A stretch of 64,000 nucleotides of DNA. It comes from Janthinobacterium sp. CG3 (GTDB taxonomy: Bacteria; Pseudomonadota; Gammaproteobacteria; Burkholderiales; Burkholderiaceae_D). The notes beneath the pieces were generated by a model that saw nothing but the letters and a program-made list of their open reading frames with translations, was not told where the DNA came from and did no database searches. Shown piece after piece: positions 19,834-29,263 of the stretch (its first letter is position 1; each line of letters starts with the position of its first letter). The stretch covers positions 3,745,451-3,809,450 of the forward strand of contig NZ_KB467824.1 of the NCBI RefSeq assembly GCF_000344615.1, read 5' to 3'. A program made the translations under genes and the position numbers.

Positions 19834-22116
19834 TTAAGCCAGATTAACCGGAGCTAACTTTAACAGCAAAATGACGACAGACGCGCCACTTCCGTCGGCC
19901 CGGTTCTCAATATCGATCCTGCCGCCATGTTCGTCGACGATTTTCTTGACCATGGCCAGTCCCAATCCAGTGCCGCGCGCCTTCGACGTCACATACGGTT
20001 CGAAGGCGCGCGCGAGTATTTTCGGTGCAAAGCCGGGGCCGTTGTCGCTGATCGCCAGGCGCACCGCGACGTTGACGCCGCCGCCGGCGCTGCGGTAGTG
20101 GATCGCCTCGGTGCGCACGTCGATGCGCGGGTGCGGCGCGCCCGGCGCGACGTCGTTCATCGCGTCCTGGGCGTTTTGCAGCAGGTTGTGGACCACCTGG
20201 CGCATCTGGGTGGCGTCGCCCATCACCAGCGGCAGGCCCGGCGCCAGCAGCGGGTGGATGATGTCGGCGTCATCGCCGCCCAGGTAAAGGTGGAGGATTT
20301 CCTCGATCAGCTCGTTCAGGCTGAGCGGCGTCAGCACCGCCGGCGGCGTGCGCGCGTAGTCGCGGAAGTCGTCGACCATGCGCTTCATCGCGTCGACCTG
20401 GTTGACGATGGTGGTGGTGCTGCGGTTGAGCAACGCGACGTCGGCCTCGCCGAGCTTGTCGGCCAGCTTCATCTGCAGCCGCTCGGCCGACAGCTGGATC
20501 GGCGTCAGCGGGTTCTTGATCTCGTGCGCCAGCCGGCGCGCCACTTCGCCCCAGGCGATCGAGCGCTGCGCCGAGATGACGTCGGAAATGTCGTCGAACA
20601 CCACCAGGTAGCCGCTGCCGGTTTCCAGCGGCAGGCGCGAGCCGCGCGCCAGCAGCGTGATGTCGTGCTCGTCGCCGGGGCGGCGCGGAATCTCCACCTG
20701 TTTTTGCCAGTGCAGGCGCTGCAGGTTGCGCCCCGACGCCGTCTGCGCGCTTTGCGCCGTGAAGGCGCTGACGATGGCGCCGCCGAACTCCTCCATGCCG
20801 CCGATGTGCGCCAGCGGCTGGCCGACCATGGTCGCGCCGGCGTGCTGCAGGATGCGCTCGACCGACTCGTTGCAGGTGACGAGCTTGAAGTCGCCGTCGA
20901 GCACCATCACGCCGGCCGACATGTTCGCCAGCACCGACTCCAGGTGCGCCTTGGCGTTTTGCAGCGCGGCGCGGTTGCTCTCGACGGCGGTGCGCGCCTC
21001 GAACAACTGGCGCGTCATGGTGTTGAACGACTGCGTCAGCGTGCCCAGCTCGTCGCGGCTGGCGACGATGGGCCGCGGCGACAGGTCGCCCTCGGCCACC
21101 GCGCGGGTGCCCTCGGCCAGCACCAGCAGCGGCTGGGCCAGGTTGTCGGCGATCAGGAAGGCGCTGCCGATGGCGCCGAAAATGGCCAGCAGCAAGGTCA
21201 AGGTCAGCGTCTCGATGTACATCTTGCGCAAGCCCGAGCGCGCCACGTAGCGCTCCTTGTACTCGCTGTAGGCGGTGCGCAGCACCTCGGCGTTGGTGGC
21301 CAGGCTGACCGGCACCGACTGCAGCAGTTGCAGGTAGCGCGGCGCCGCGCCCGGGATCGGCACCAGCACCCGCAGGCGCAGGCCGGTGGTCGGGTCGGCC
21401 GCCGTGGCGGCGGCCGCGGCGGCCGGGCGCATGCCGCCGCCGTCCTTGCCGTCCTGCAATTCCATGCCGCCCTCGGCGGCGCCGTAGCCGGCCGGCCCGG
21501 CCGCCTGCGACAGCATGTCCGGGTTGGGCAGCTCGGCGCTCAGCTTGGCGTTCGGCCCGGCGCCGGCGCCGCCGACCAGGCGGCCGTCGGCGCGCACGAT
21601 CAGCGCCGTCTGCATGCCGCGCTCGCGCACCAGGCGCGCCAGCGTGGCCATATTGTATTCGGGCGGTTCGGAGGACAGTTCCTGGGCCGAGCGCAGCGCG
21701 CGCGCCTTGAGTTCGAGCAGCTCGCTGTCGAGGCCGGCGCGCCCGAGGTTCAGGCCGGCCTCCAGGCCGGCCTCGATCTTGACGTTGAACCAGGAGTCGA
21801 TCGAATGCGAGACGAACTGCACCGAGACGAGGAAAATCACCAGGCCGGGCAGGATGCCGATGCCGGCGAACAGCAGCACCAGGCGCGCCATCAGGCGCGA
21901 GCCGAACTTGCCGCTCTTGTGGCGGGCGTACAGGCGCGCCAGCGAAATGCCGACCAGCAGCAGCAGCGACACCGCCACCGCCGCGTTCAGGCCCAGCAAC
22001 CAGGAATAATAGCGGTCGAAAAAACCCGAGTTGTCGGACGCCGACGCCAGCAGGAACAGCAAGATGCTGACCACGCCGCCGCCCACCACCATCGCATAGC
22101 GCAACGCCTGCTTCAC
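19834..22116 (-). CDS. NtrY-like sensor histidine kinase
   Basis: A 760-aa membrane kinase. Three or four hydrophobic segments lie in the first ~130 residues, then a periplasmic region, a further membrane helix (~305-330), HAMP (~330-380) and PAS (~395-490). The HisKA box has ARRLAHEIKNPLTP, with phosphoacceptor His ~531. The HATPase domain has NLLQNAQDAM, ISDNGPGFA and GTGLGLAMVKK. All catalytic boxes are intact. The start is a GTG that overlaps the last base of the DUF4390 stop, suggesting translational coupling; a later ATG (22092) is possible. Its output is the NtrX-like regulator immediately downstream. The signal sensed is unknown, and a nitrogen role is only suggested by name. Confidence 0.92.
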   Translation of the reverse strand: MKQALRYAMVVGGGVVSILLFLLASASDNSGFFDRYYSWLLGLNAAVAVSLLLLVGISLARLYARHKSGKFGSRLMARLVLLFAGIGILPGLVIFLVSVQFVSHSIDSWFNVKIEAGLEAGLNLGRAGLDSELLELKARALRSAQELSSEPPEYNMATLARLVRERGMQTALIVRADGRLVGGAGAGPNAKLSAELPNPDMLSQAAGPAGYGAAEGGMELQDGKDGGGMRPAAAAAATAADPTTGLRLRVLVPIPGAAPRYLQLLQSVPVSLATNAEVLRTAYSEYKERYVARSGLRKMYIETLTLTLLLAIFGAIGSAFLIADNLAQPLLVLAEGTRAVAEGDLSPRPIVASRDELGTLTQSFNTMTRQLFEARTAVESNRAALQNAKAHLESVLANMSAGVMVLDGDFKLVTCNESVERILQHAGATMVGQPLAHIGGMEEFGGAIVSAFTAQSAQTASGRNLQRLHWQKQVEIPRRPGDEHDITLLARGSRLPLETGSGYLVVFDDISDVISAQRSIAWGEVARRLAHEIKNPLTPIQLSAERLQMKLADKLGEADVALLNRSTTTIVNQVDAMKRMVDDFRDYARTPPAVLTPLSLNELIEEILHLYLGGDDADIIHPLLAPGLPLVMGDATQMRQVVHNLLQNAQDAMNDVAPGAPHPRIDVRTEAIHYRSAGGGVNVAVRLAISDNGPGFAPKILARAFEPYVTSKARGTGLGLAMVKKIVDEHGGRIDIENRADGSGASVVILLLKLAPVNLA

Positions 22117-22685
22117 TACTCCGCCTTGTACAGGAAGGACTTTTTATTCGAGCTCAGGCGCCATTCGCTGTTGTTGAAGGCGTTCACCTGGATCGGCTTG
22201 GGCAGGTAGTCGCGGTCCAGGTCCATGCGCAGCGTGACGTTGTAAGTCTCGCCCGGCTTGAGCGCGCCGCGCGCGGCCACCAGCCAGCGGCTGGGGCGGC
22301 GGATCAGGAACAGCGCGTCCTCGAGCGAGGCAAAGCTCTGCTGCACGTTGCCGGTGATCGAGACGTGGTACTGGCGCGTCAGCACGTTGTAGGAAATCCG
22401 GCTGGTGCGCCTGGCAACGATGGCCTTCTCGTCGAACCAGAACCAGCGCGGCCGGGTCAGCTCGATCTCGGTGGTGAAGAACAGCGGCACGCCGTGCTGC
22501 ACCGCGTCCTCCAGGCCGTGGTTCAGGTCGAAGGCGTAGCTGGCGGCCAGCTTGTAGCCCTCGTCGACCGACTCGATGTAGGCGCGCGTGATCTCGACGC
22601 CGTCGGCGGCGTGGGCGCGCGGCAGCATGCACGCCAGCGTCAGCAGCAGTTGCCAGGCGAGCAATCGGAAAAAGCGTGTCGTCAC
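22116..22685 (-). CDS. DUF4390 family exported protein
   Basis: 189 aa if started at the GTG at 22685, which puts a signal peptide (FFRLLAWQLLLTLACMLPRA, cleavage after AHA) at the N-terminus. The mature protein is beta-rich (EIELTRPRWFWFDEKAIV; YNVTLRMDLDRDYLP) and matches DUF4390, which I know from betaproteobacteria as the gene between rsmB and an NtrY-like kinase. A longer frame from 22775 would place a QAPQAPQPPQP repeat before the signal peptide and overlap rsmB, so I prefer the GTG, though no strong ribosome site precedes either. It may be a periplasmic partner of the kinase; this is inferred from synteny. Confidence 0.75.
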   Translation of the reverse strand: MTTRFFRLLAWQLLLTLACMLPRAHAADGVEITRAYIESVDEGYKLAASYAFDLNHGLEDAVQHGVPLFFTTEIELTRPRWFWFDEKAIVARRTSRISYNVLTRQYHVSITGNVQQSFASLEDALFLIRRPSRWLVAARGALKPGETYNVTLRMDLDRDYLPKPIQVNAFNNSEWRLSSNKKSFLYKAE

Positions 22686-22707
22686 AAGTGGGCCGGTGCT
22701 CAATAAT

Positions 22708-22743
22708 GGTTGCGGTGGTTGCGGTGCTTGCGGTGCTTGCGTT
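22708..22743. repeat. Four-copy 9-bp tandem repeat
   Basis: Four units of the type GGTTGCGGT/GCTTGCGGT in a row between the rsmB stop and the preferred DUF4390 start. Unit length is a multiple of three, so copy-number change would not shift a frame. Confidence 0.75.
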
Positions 22744-22764
22744 GGAAAATGGCGGACCGGCCGC

Positions 22765-24216
22765 TTACCCGCCATTTTTTTGAAACAAGGCGTAAAACAG
22801 CCCGTCGTGGTCCTGTTCGGCCGTGCCGGTCGGCAGCAACTGGCCCGGCGCCGGCAGCCGCGTGGCGTTGTTGCGCACCGCGAAGGCGGCGGCCTGGGCT
22901 TCCGACTCCTGCGGCCACAACGAGCAGGTCACGAACAACAATTTACCATCGGGGCGCAGCATCTGCCAAAGGTTGTCGAGGATTTTGGCCGAAAGTGTTG
23001 CTAGTTGGAGCGCGTCGCCCTTGCGCCGCAGCCAGCGGATGTCGGGGTGGCGCCGCACGATGCCCGAGGCGGTGCATGGCACGTCGGCCAGGATGCGGTC
23101 GAACTGCTGGCCGTCCCACCACGCCGCCGACTGGGCGTCCTGCGCCTTCAGCGTCGCCGCCAGGCCGAGCCGTTCGAGGTTCTCGGCGATGCGCGGCAGG
23201 CGCTTGGCGTCGGCGTCGATGGCGGTCAGCTCGACGGCCGCCGTTTCCAGGATGTGGCAAGTCTTGCCGCCGGGCGCGGCGCAGGCGTCGAGCACGCGCA
23301 TGCCGTCCCGCAAGTCGAGCAGCGCCGCGGCCAGCTGGGCCCCGGCGTCCTGCACCGAGACGTGGCCGTCGGCGAAGCCGGGGATCAGGCCGACCGCCAC
23401 CGGCTGCTCCAGGCGCACCGCGGACGGGCCGACCTGGGCCGCGCCGATGCCGGCCTCGGCCAGGCGGGCCAGGAAGGCCGGCACCGTGCTCTTGCGCGCG
23501 TTCACGCGCAGCGTCAGCGGCGGCGCGGCGTTGCCGGCCGTCAGGATCGCCTGCCAGTCGCGCGGATAGGCGGCGCGCGCGGCGTCGATCCACCACTGCG
23601 GGTAGTTCCACTGCGCCAGCGGCTGCTGCAGCGCCGCCGCCAACAGCGCCTTGCGCTCGCGCAGGAAGCGCCGCAGCACGGCGTTGACCATGCCCTTGGC
23701 GTGCGCCATGTCGGGGTGCGAGGTGGCCACCGTGACGGCCTGGTCGACGACGGTGAATTCCTCGTAGGGCTGCTCGCCGGGTTCGGCGGCCATCAGCGCC
23801 AGCGCGCAGCACAGCAGCGCGGCCAGCATCGGCGGCTCCGGCGCCTTCAACGTCATCAGGCCGATCAGCGTCTCGCTGCGGCCCAGCTGGCGCATGGCGC
23901 GGTAGGAAATGTCCTGGATCGCGCCGCGCGCCTGCGGCGTGGCGCCGTTCTGCGCGAACACCTTGGCCAGCGCCTGCGGCAGGGCGCCGCCGCCGCGCAC
24001 CTGGGCCACCGCGTTGGCGGCGCCGAGCAGGCAAAACGCCAGCGAATCGGCGCGCAGGTCGGGCTGGAAGTTCGGTTGCAGCCGCGGCTTCACGTCCGGG
24101 TGGTAGCTGGGGCGCAGCTTGGCGTACGCGGCGGCCTCGGCGGCGGCGGCCTCGGCCGGCGTCGGGGCCGGCTTCGAGACAATCTTCAACTTCAACATGG
24201 GGCGCTTAATCATCAT
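22765..24216 (-). CDS. rsmB: 16S rRNA m5C967 methyltransferase
   Basis: 483 aa from the MMIKRP start at 24216 (an ORF start at 24300 and an internal MLKLK at 24198 are alternatives; none has a strong ribosome site). It has an N-terminal NusB-like RNA-binding domain (~55-190), then a Rossmann methyltransferase with the AdoMet motif DACAAPGGKTCH. It has the two cysteines of m5C enzymes: Cys381 in DVPCTASG and nucleophile Cys431 in VTCSLWPQE. It methylates C967 of 16S rRNA. It is slightly longer than the E. coli protein because of a Pro/Ala-rich N-terminal tail. It is the first gene of the rsmB-DUF4390-kinase-regulator group. Confidence 0.93.
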   Translation of the reverse strand: MMIKRPMLKLKIVSKPAPTPAEAAAAEAAAYAKLRPSYHPDVKPRLQPNFQPDLRADSLAFCLLGAANAVAQVRGGGALPQALAKVFAQNGATPQARGAIQDISYRAMRQLGRSETLIGLMTLKAPEPPMLAALLCCALALMAAEPGEQPYEEFTVVDQAVTVATSHPDMAHAKGMVNAVLRRFLRERKALLAAALQQPLAQWNYPQWWIDAARAAYPRDWQAILTAGNAAPPLTLRVNARKSTVPAFLARLAEAGIGAAQVGPSAVRLEQPVAVGLIPGFADGHVSVQDAGAQLAAALLDLRDGMRVLDACAAPGGKTCHILETAAVELTAIDADAKRLPRIAENLERLGLAATLKAQDAQSAAWWDGQQFDRILADVPCTASGIVRRHPDIRWLRRKGDALQLATLSAKILDNLWQMLRPDGKLLFVTCSLWPQESEAQAAAFAVRNNATRLPAPGQLLPTGTAEQDHDGLFYALFQKNGG

Positions 24217-24537
24217 CAATCCGGTATCTGGTCTGCGCGCGCGGCGGGCGCGGCCACGCACTGTAAAGGGTCGATTGTAGCGGTTGTGGCGCGGCTTCAC
24301 CTAAGCGATTGCTTTACGGCCCGCAAAAGCGTTGTGAAAACCGCCATATGGCGCCCCTTTGCGCAAGCGCAAGCCGGCCCGCCTCCACACCGGCGCCCGC
24401 GCCGGCCCGGGGTTGCCGCACCGCTCGTATTGCTGGCGGCGCCAAACCAGTATAATTACTGCTGTTTGGCCGGCGCCTGGCGCCGTCCTTTTTGCCTTCG
24501 GTTGTTTATTTAGCGCGGCCCCGCCGCCACCACGCTC
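24217..24537. other. rsmB/argS divergent intergenic region
   Basis: About 320 bp without a gene. On the argS side TATAAT occurs at 24451-24456, with TTGCTG at 24430-24435 as the nearest -35-like hexamer (15-bp spacing, short). No T-box (argS in proteobacteria normally lacks one), repeat or RNA gene is visible. Confidence 0.45.
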
Positions 24538-26277
24538 ATGCTCGCTCAACAAAAACAAGAAATCATCGCCCTGTTCCAGGCCGCTCTCGTTCCCGTCCTG
24601 GCCGGCACTGCGCTGACGCCGTCGGTGGTGTTGGAGCGACCGCGCGACGCCTCGCACGGCGACGTCGCCTGCAATATCGCGATGCAGCTGGCCAAGCAGT
24701 TGAAGTTGAATCCGCGCGAGCTGGCCCAGACCATCGTCGCGGCGCTGCTGGCCGATCCGGCCGGCAAGGGTTTGATCGAGTCGGCCGATATCGCCGGCCC
24801 CGGCTTCATCAATCTGCGCGTGGCCGCCGCCGCCAAGCAGGCCGTCGTCTCGGCCGTGCTGCAACAGGGCGCCGCGTATGGCCAGAGCACCGCCGGCGCC
24901 GGCAAGCAGGTCGTCATCGAATTCGTCTCGGCCAACCCGACCGGCCCGCTGCACGTCGGCCACGGCCGCCAGGGCGCCCTCGGCGACGCGCTGGCCTCGC
25001 TGTTCGGCTCGCAGGGCTATGCCGTCACGCGCGAGTTTTATTACAACGACGCCGGCGTGCAGATCCAGACGCTGGCCAATTCGGTGCAGGCGCGCCTGCG
25101 CGGCCACAAGCCGGGCGACGCCGCCTGGCCCGAGTCGGCCTACAACGGCGACTATATCGCCGACATCGCCGGCGATTTCCTCGCCGGTAAAACGGTCGCG
25201 GCCAGCGACGGCGCGCCCGTCACCGCCAGCGCCGACGTCGAGGACATCGATTCCATCCGCGCCTTCGCCGTCACCTATCTGCGCAACGAGCAGGACATCG
25301 ATTTGCAGGCCTTCGGCGTCAAGTTCGACAATTACTACCTCGAATCGTCGCTGTACAGCGATAACAAGGTCGAGTCCACCGTCGACGCGCTGGTCAAGTC
25401 CGGCAAGACCTACGAGGACGGCGGCGCGCTGTGGCTGCGCACCACCGACTACGGCGACGACAAGGACCGCGTGATGCGCAAGACCGACGGCAGCTTCACC
25501 TATTTCGTGCCGGACGTCGCCTACCACGTCGTCAAGTGGCAGCGCGGCTTCACCCAGGCCATCAACATCCAGGGCAGCGACCACCACGGCACCATCGCGC
25601 GCGTGCGCGCCGGCCTGCAGGCGGTCGACATGGGCATTCCGAAGGGTTACCCGGACTACGTGCTGCACAAGATGGTGACGGTGATGAAGAACGGCGAGGA
25701 GGTCAAGATCTCCAAGCGCGCCGGTTCCTACGTCACGGTACGCGACCTGATCGAATGGTCCGGCGCCGGCGATATCGCCAAGGGCCGCGACGCGGTGCGC
25801 TTTTTCCTTATTTCGCGCAAGGCCGACACCGAATTCGTCTTCGACGTCGACGTCGCGCTGAAAAGCTCGGACGAGAACCCGGTGTTTTATGTGCATTACG
25901 CGCACGCGCGCATCTGCCGCATGCTGGAGCAGTGGCACGGCGACGAGGCCACGCTGGCCGGCGTCGACCTGGCGCCGCTGACGGCGCCGACCGAGGCCAC
26001 GCTGCTGGCGGCGCTGGCGGCCTATCCGGAGGTGCTGGCGCGCGCCCAGAACGAACTGGGCCCGCACCAGGTCGCGTTCTACCTGCGCGAACTGGCCGCC
26101 AACCTGCACAGCTTCTACTTCGCCGAGCGCGTGCTGGTCGACGACGAGCCGCTCAAGCTGGCGCGCCTGGCCCTGATGGTCGCCACGCGCCAGGTGCTGC
26201 GCAACGGCCTGGCCCTGATCGGCGTGTCGGCGCCCGACAAGATGGTGCGCGAAAGCCTGGAAAGCCCGGACGCATGA
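24538..26277 (+). CDS. argS: Arginyl-tRNA synthetase
   Basis: A 579-aa class I synthetase charging tRNA-Arg. The N-terminal Add-1 domain (~1-110) precedes the Rossmann catalytic core with the HIGH-type motif [18 protein letters not shown]. The KMSKS-equivalent is KISKRAG, in which the lysine is retained as is common in ArgRS, and a helical DALR anticodon domain closes the protein (ending [13 protein letters not shown]). Full length. It leads the group argS - SPOR - dsbA - SDR - birA - coaX - SPOR, and its stop overlaps the next start as ATGA. Confidence 0.97.
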   Translation: MLAQQKQEIIALFQAALVPVLAGTALTPSVVLERPRDASHGDVACNIAMQLAKQLKLNPRELAQTIVAALLADPAGKGLIESADIAGPGFINLRVAAAAKQAVVSAVLQQGAAYGQSTAGAGKQVVIEFVSANPTGPLHVGHGRQGALGDALASLFGSQGYAVTREFYYNDAGVQIQTLANSVQARLRGHKPGDAAWPESAYNGDYIADIAGDFLAGKTVAASDGAPVTASADVEDIDSIRAFAVTYLRNEQDIDLQAFGVKFDNYYLESSLYSDNKVESTVDALVKSGKTYEDGGALWLRTTDYGDDKDRVMRKTDGSFTYFVPDVAYHVVKWQRGFTQAINIQGSDHHGTIARVRAGLQAVDMGIPKGYPDYVLHKMVTVMKNGEEVKISKRAGSYVTVRDLIEWSGAGDIAKGRDAVRFFLISRKADTEFVFDVDVALKSSDENPVFYVHYAHARICRMLEQWHGDEATLAGVDLAPLTAPTEATLLAALAAYPEVLARAQNELGPHQVAFYLRELAANLHSFYFAERVLVDDEPLKLARLALMVATRQVLRNGLALIGVSAPDKMVRESLESPDA

Positions 26278-26981
26278 ACGCTTCCGCCGCCCGCTCCAGC
26301 CCGCCGCGCAAGCAGCGCATTTCCAGCCTGCCGCGCCGCCAGCGCGGCAACACCCTCGTTGGCATCATCATCGGCCTGGTCGTCGGCCTGGTCATCGCCG
26401 TGGTCGTCGCGCTGGTGATCACCAAGGGTTCGACGCCGTTCACCGACAAGGCCAGGAACGGCAAGAGCGAGCCGACCGCCGGCCAGGCCAGCGATCCGAA
26501 CAAGCCGATGTACGGCAACAAGGAGGCGGCGCGCGAGGCGGCCAAGGATTTCGACAAGGAGCCGAAAGCGCCGGCCGAGCCGAAGGTTGCGGCCGAACCG
26601 AAGCCGGCGCCGGAGCCGAAGGCCGCGCCCGAGCCGAAGCCGGCGCCGAAAGCGCCGCCGGCCGATCCGCTGCAACAGGTCATCGCCGGCTTCAGCAAGG
26701 AACCCGAGGCCAAGGCGCCGCCCAAGGCCGACGCGGCCGAGGAAAAATGGATCTACTACCTGCAGGTTGGCGCGTTCCGCGAAACCGTCGACGCCGAGAG
26801 CGCGCGCGCCAAGCTGGCCCTGCTCGGCTTCGAGGCCGCCATCACCGACCGCAACACCGACAACGGCGTGCTGCACCGCGTCCGCATGGGTCCGTACACC
26901 CAGGTCGAGTCGATGAACCGGGCCCGCACCAAATTATCCGAAAACGGCGTCGACGTCGCCGTCGTGCGCAACCAGAAATAA
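26274..26981 (+). CDS. SPOR-domain membrane protein (FtsN-like)
   Basis: A 235-aa bitopic protein. It has a basic cytoplasmic N-terminus (1-25), one membrane helix [20 protein letters not shown] (~30-50), a long Lys/Pro/Glu/Ala linker with PEPKxAPEPK repeats (~85-150) and a C-terminal SPOR domain (~160-235; YYLQVGAFR opening). SPOR domains bind denuded septal peptidoglycan, so a cell-division role like FtsN or DedD is likely. Its ATG overlaps the argS stop. It is one of three SPOR proteins within 6 kb. Confidence 0.85.
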   Translation: MNASAARSSPPRKQRISSLPRRQRGNTLVGIIIGLVVGLVIAVVVALVITKGSTPFTDKARNGKSEPTAGQASDPNKPMYGNKEAAREAAKDFDKEPKAPAEPKVAAEPKPAPEPKAAPEPKPAPKAPPADPLQQVIAGFSKEPEAKAPPKADAAEEKWIYYLQVGAFRETVDAESARAKLALLGFEAAITDRNTDNGVLHRVRMGPYTQVESMNRARTKLSENGVDVAVVRNQK

Positions 26982-26993
26982 CCAGGGAGTCTT

Positions 26994-27665
26994 ATGCGTT
27001 TGCTCAAAAAAGTACTGTTTGCGGCGACCTTGTGCGGCGCGGCCATGGCCGCCCAGGCCTCGCCGGCCGATCCGAAAAACGGCGTCGAGTACCAGACCCT
27101 GCCGGTCGCGCAGGCGACGCCCGCCGGCAAAAAAATCGAGGTCGTCGAATTCTTCGCCTATTACTGCCCGCATTGCAACGTGCTCGAACCGGCGCTGGCC
27201 GCCTGGGTCAAGAAACAGGGCGACAACATCGTCTTCAAGCGCGTCCACGTGCAGCGCGACGAGAGCGTGGCGCCGCAGCAGCGCCTGTTCTTCACGCTCG
27301 AGGCGATGGGTCTGGTCGAGCAGTTGCACAGCAAGGTGTTCCAGGCCATGCACGTCGAACGCAACCGCCTCAACAGCGACGAGGCGGTCTTCAGCTTCGT
27401 TGAAAAGCAGGGTATCGACCGCGCCAAGTTCAGCGACGCCTACCGCTCCTTCGGCGTGGCCGCGCGGGTGCGCCAGGCCAACGCGATGATGGGCGCCTTC
27501 AAGGTCGATTCCTGGCCGATGATCGGCATCGACGGCCGCTTCACCACCTCGCCTTCGATGGCCAACGAAGGCTCGAAATCGGCGCAGAACGAAGAGCAGT
27601 TGAACAGCCAGGGTTTGGCCGTGATGGACCATCTGGTCGCGAAAGCGAAAGCGGAAAAGAAATAA
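26994..27665 (+). CDS. dsbA: Periplasmic thiol:disulfide oxidoreductase DsbA
   Basis: A 223-aa protein with a signal peptide (LLKKVLFAATLCGAAMAAQA) and a thioredoxin fold interrupted by a helical insert. The active site is Cys58-Pro-His-Cys61 (FFAYYCPHCNVLEP), and the cis-Pro loop is probably in SWPMIGIDG. It introduces disulfides into exported proteins in the periplasm. The ATG lies 12 bp after the SPOR gene, with AGGGAG as ribosome site. The neighbours suggest co-transcription with argS and the cell-envelope SPOR gene. The residue pair PH between the cysteines is the classic strongly oxidising DsbA type. Confidence 0.92.
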   Translation: MRLLKKVLFAATLCGAAMAAQASPADPKNGVEYQTLPVAQATPAGKKIEVVEFFAYYCPHCNVLEPALAAWVKKQGDNIVFKRVHVQRDESVAPQQRLFFTLEAMGLVEQLHSKVFQAMHVERNRLNSDEAVFSFVEKQGIDRAKFSDAYRSFGVAARVRQANAMMGAFKVDSWPMIGIDGRFTTSPSMANEGSKSAQNEEQLNSQGLAVMDHLVAKAKAEKK

Positions 27666-27667
27666 GC

Positions 27668-28450
27668 ATGCAGCAGCCGATGACGCGGGTTTTCATCACC
27701 GGCGCGTCGAGCGGCTTGGGCGCGGCCCTGGCGCTGCGCTACGCCCGGCAGGGCGCGACGCTCGGCCTGCTGGCCCGCCGCGGCGACGCGCTCGCCGCGC
27801 TGATCGCCACCCTGCCCAACCCGCAACTGCACCGCGCCTACCCGGTTGACGTCACCGACCACGCCGCGCTGGGCGCCGCCGCCGTCGACTTCATCGGCCA
27901 CGCCGGCGGCGTCGACGCGGTGCTGGCCTGCGCCGGCGTGTCCTTCGGCACGCTCACCGAACACCCGGAAGACCTGGCCGCGTTCGCGACCATCATGGCG
28001 GTCAACGTCACCGCCACCGTGGCCACCTTCGCGCCCTTCATCGCCACCATGAAAGCGCAGGCCACGCCGGCGCGCCTGGTCGGCATCGGCAGCGTCGCCG
28101 GCATCCGCGGCCTGCCCGGCGCCGAGGCCTACAGCGCCTCGAAGGCGGCCTTGATGAGCTACTGCGAATCGCTGCGGCTCGAGCTCAAGCCGTACGGCAT
28201 CCGCGTCGTCACGATCACGCCCGGCTACATCGACACGCCGATGACCGAGCATAACGCCTACCCGATGCCCTTCCTGATGCCGGCCGCGACCTTCGCCGCC
28301 AAGGCCGTCGCCGCCATCGCCGCCGGCGCCAGCTACCGCGTGATCCCGTGGCAGATGGGGCTGGTGGCCAAGCTGCTGCGCATGCTGCCCAATCCGCTCT
28401 ACGACCTGGCGTTTGCGAAGGCGCCGCACAAAGCGCGCCGCCTGCCATGA
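27668..28450 (+). CDS. Short-chain dehydrogenase/reductase
   Basis: A 260-aa classical SDR. The cofactor motif TGASSGLG lies at ~10-17, the structural NAG-like motif is LACAGVS (~90), catalytic Ser is in GIGSVAG (~141), and Tyr155-x-x-x-Lys159 lies in AYSASKAAL. The C-terminal PGYIDTPM matches the family. ARRGD at the end of the second strand suggests NADPH preference. The substrate cannot be told from sequence. It starts two bases after the dsbA stop and its own stop overlaps the birA start (ATGA), so it is translated with its neighbours. A Pro-rich, basic C-terminus (APHKARRLP) follows a hydrophobic stretch that may touch the membrane. Confidence 0.88.
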   Translation: MQQPMTRVFITGASSGLGAALALRYARQGATLGLLARRGDALAALIATLPNPQLHRAYPVDVTDHAALGAAAVDFIGHAGGVDAVLACAGVSFGTLTEHPEDLAAFATIMAVNVTATVATFAPFIATMKAQATPARLVGIGSVAGIRGLPGAEAYSASKAALMSYCESLRLELKPYGIRVVTITPGYIDTPMTEHNAYPMPFLMPAATFAAKAVAAIAAGASYRVIPWQMGLVAKLLRMLPNPLYDLAFAKAPHKARRLP

Positions 28451-29259
28451 GCGCAGTCGTCAACGCCACCGCCAACACCGGCATCAGCGGCGCCGCCGTC
28501 CACGCGCGCTGCGCCGCCAGCGCCGCCCACGTGGCGATCGAGGTGGTGGCCGAAACCGGCTCCAGCAACGCCGACCTGCTGGCGCGCGCCGCCGCCCTGC
28601 CCGGCCCGACGCTGCTGATCGCGCTGCAGCAGAGCGCCGGGCGCGGGCGCGCCGGGCGCGCCTGGCTCAGCGAGCCGGGCGCCACGCTGATGTTTTCGCT
28701 GGCATGGCGCTTCAAGGGGCCGCTGCAGCAACTGGTCGGCCTGCCGCTGGCGGTCGGCGTCGCGCTGGCCGAAACGCTGACCGCGCTGAGCGTGCCGGTT
28801 CGCCTGAAATGGCCGAACGACTTGATCAAGGACGACGGCAAGCTGGCCGGCATCCTGGTTGAAACCCTGGCCGGCGCCGACGGCGCGGTGTGGGCCGTGG
28901 TCGGGGTCGGCTTGAACCTGCTGATGCCGGACCGGCTCGAAAGCCAGATCGGCCGCGGCGTCGCCGCCGCGCCGTGGCTGGCGCAAATGGACCGCAACGA
29001 CTTGATGGCGCAGTTGCTGAACCGGTTGGCGGCGACGCTGGCCGAGTTCGACGACACCGGCTTCGCCGCCTTTAGCGAGCGCTGGAACCGGCTGCACGCG
29101 CACCACGGGCGGGACGTCAAGATCCTCGACCGTGGCCAGGTGCTGCACCGGGGCGTCGCCCGCGGCGTCGACGACAGCGGCCGCCTGCTGCTCGACACGC
29201 CGCAGGGCCGGGTCGCGGTCTTGTCGGGCGACGTATCGTTGCGCTCAGCGGAAGAATAA
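28447..29259 (+). CDS. birA: Biotin--[acetyl-CoA-carboxylase] ligase
   Basis: A 270-aa enzyme that activates biotin with ATP and attaches it to the carrier protein of acetyl-CoA carboxylase. It has the biotin/ATP loop SAGRGRAGRAWLSEPGATL, LKWPNDLIKDDGKLAGILVE with the catalytic lysine region, and a C-terminal SH3-like domain (HHGRDVKILDRGQ). The N-terminal DNA-binding helix-turn-helix of E. coli BirA is missing; instead there are ~25 residues without a fold I recognise. It is therefore a monofunctional ligase rather than a bio-operon repressor. The ATG overlaps the SDR stop, and coaX follows four bases after its stop. Confidence 0.93.
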   Translation: MSAVVNATANTGISGAAVHARCAASAAHVAIEVVAETGSSNADLLARAAALPGPTLLIALQQSAGRGRAGRAWLSEPGATLMFSLAWRFKGPLQQLVGLPLAVGVALAETLTALSVPVRLKWPNDLIKDDGKLAGILVETLAGADGAVWAVVGVGLNLLMPDRLESQIGRGVAAAPWLAQMDRNDLMAQLLNRLAATLAEFDDTGFAAFSERWNRLHAHHGRDVKILDRGQVLHRGVARGVDDSGRLLLDTPQGRVAVLSGDVSLRSAEE

Positions 29260-29263
29260 AACC

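Noticed and set aside
19927..22209. 760-codon plus-strand open frame opposite the histidine kinase
   Set aside because: Same length as the kinase by coincidence of codon bias; Arg/Gln/Ala-rich with no domain.
22700..22750. CRISPR-like repeats
   Set aside because: Units are 9 bp with no spacers; a simple tandem repeat. No CRISPR array or cas gene is seen in the window.
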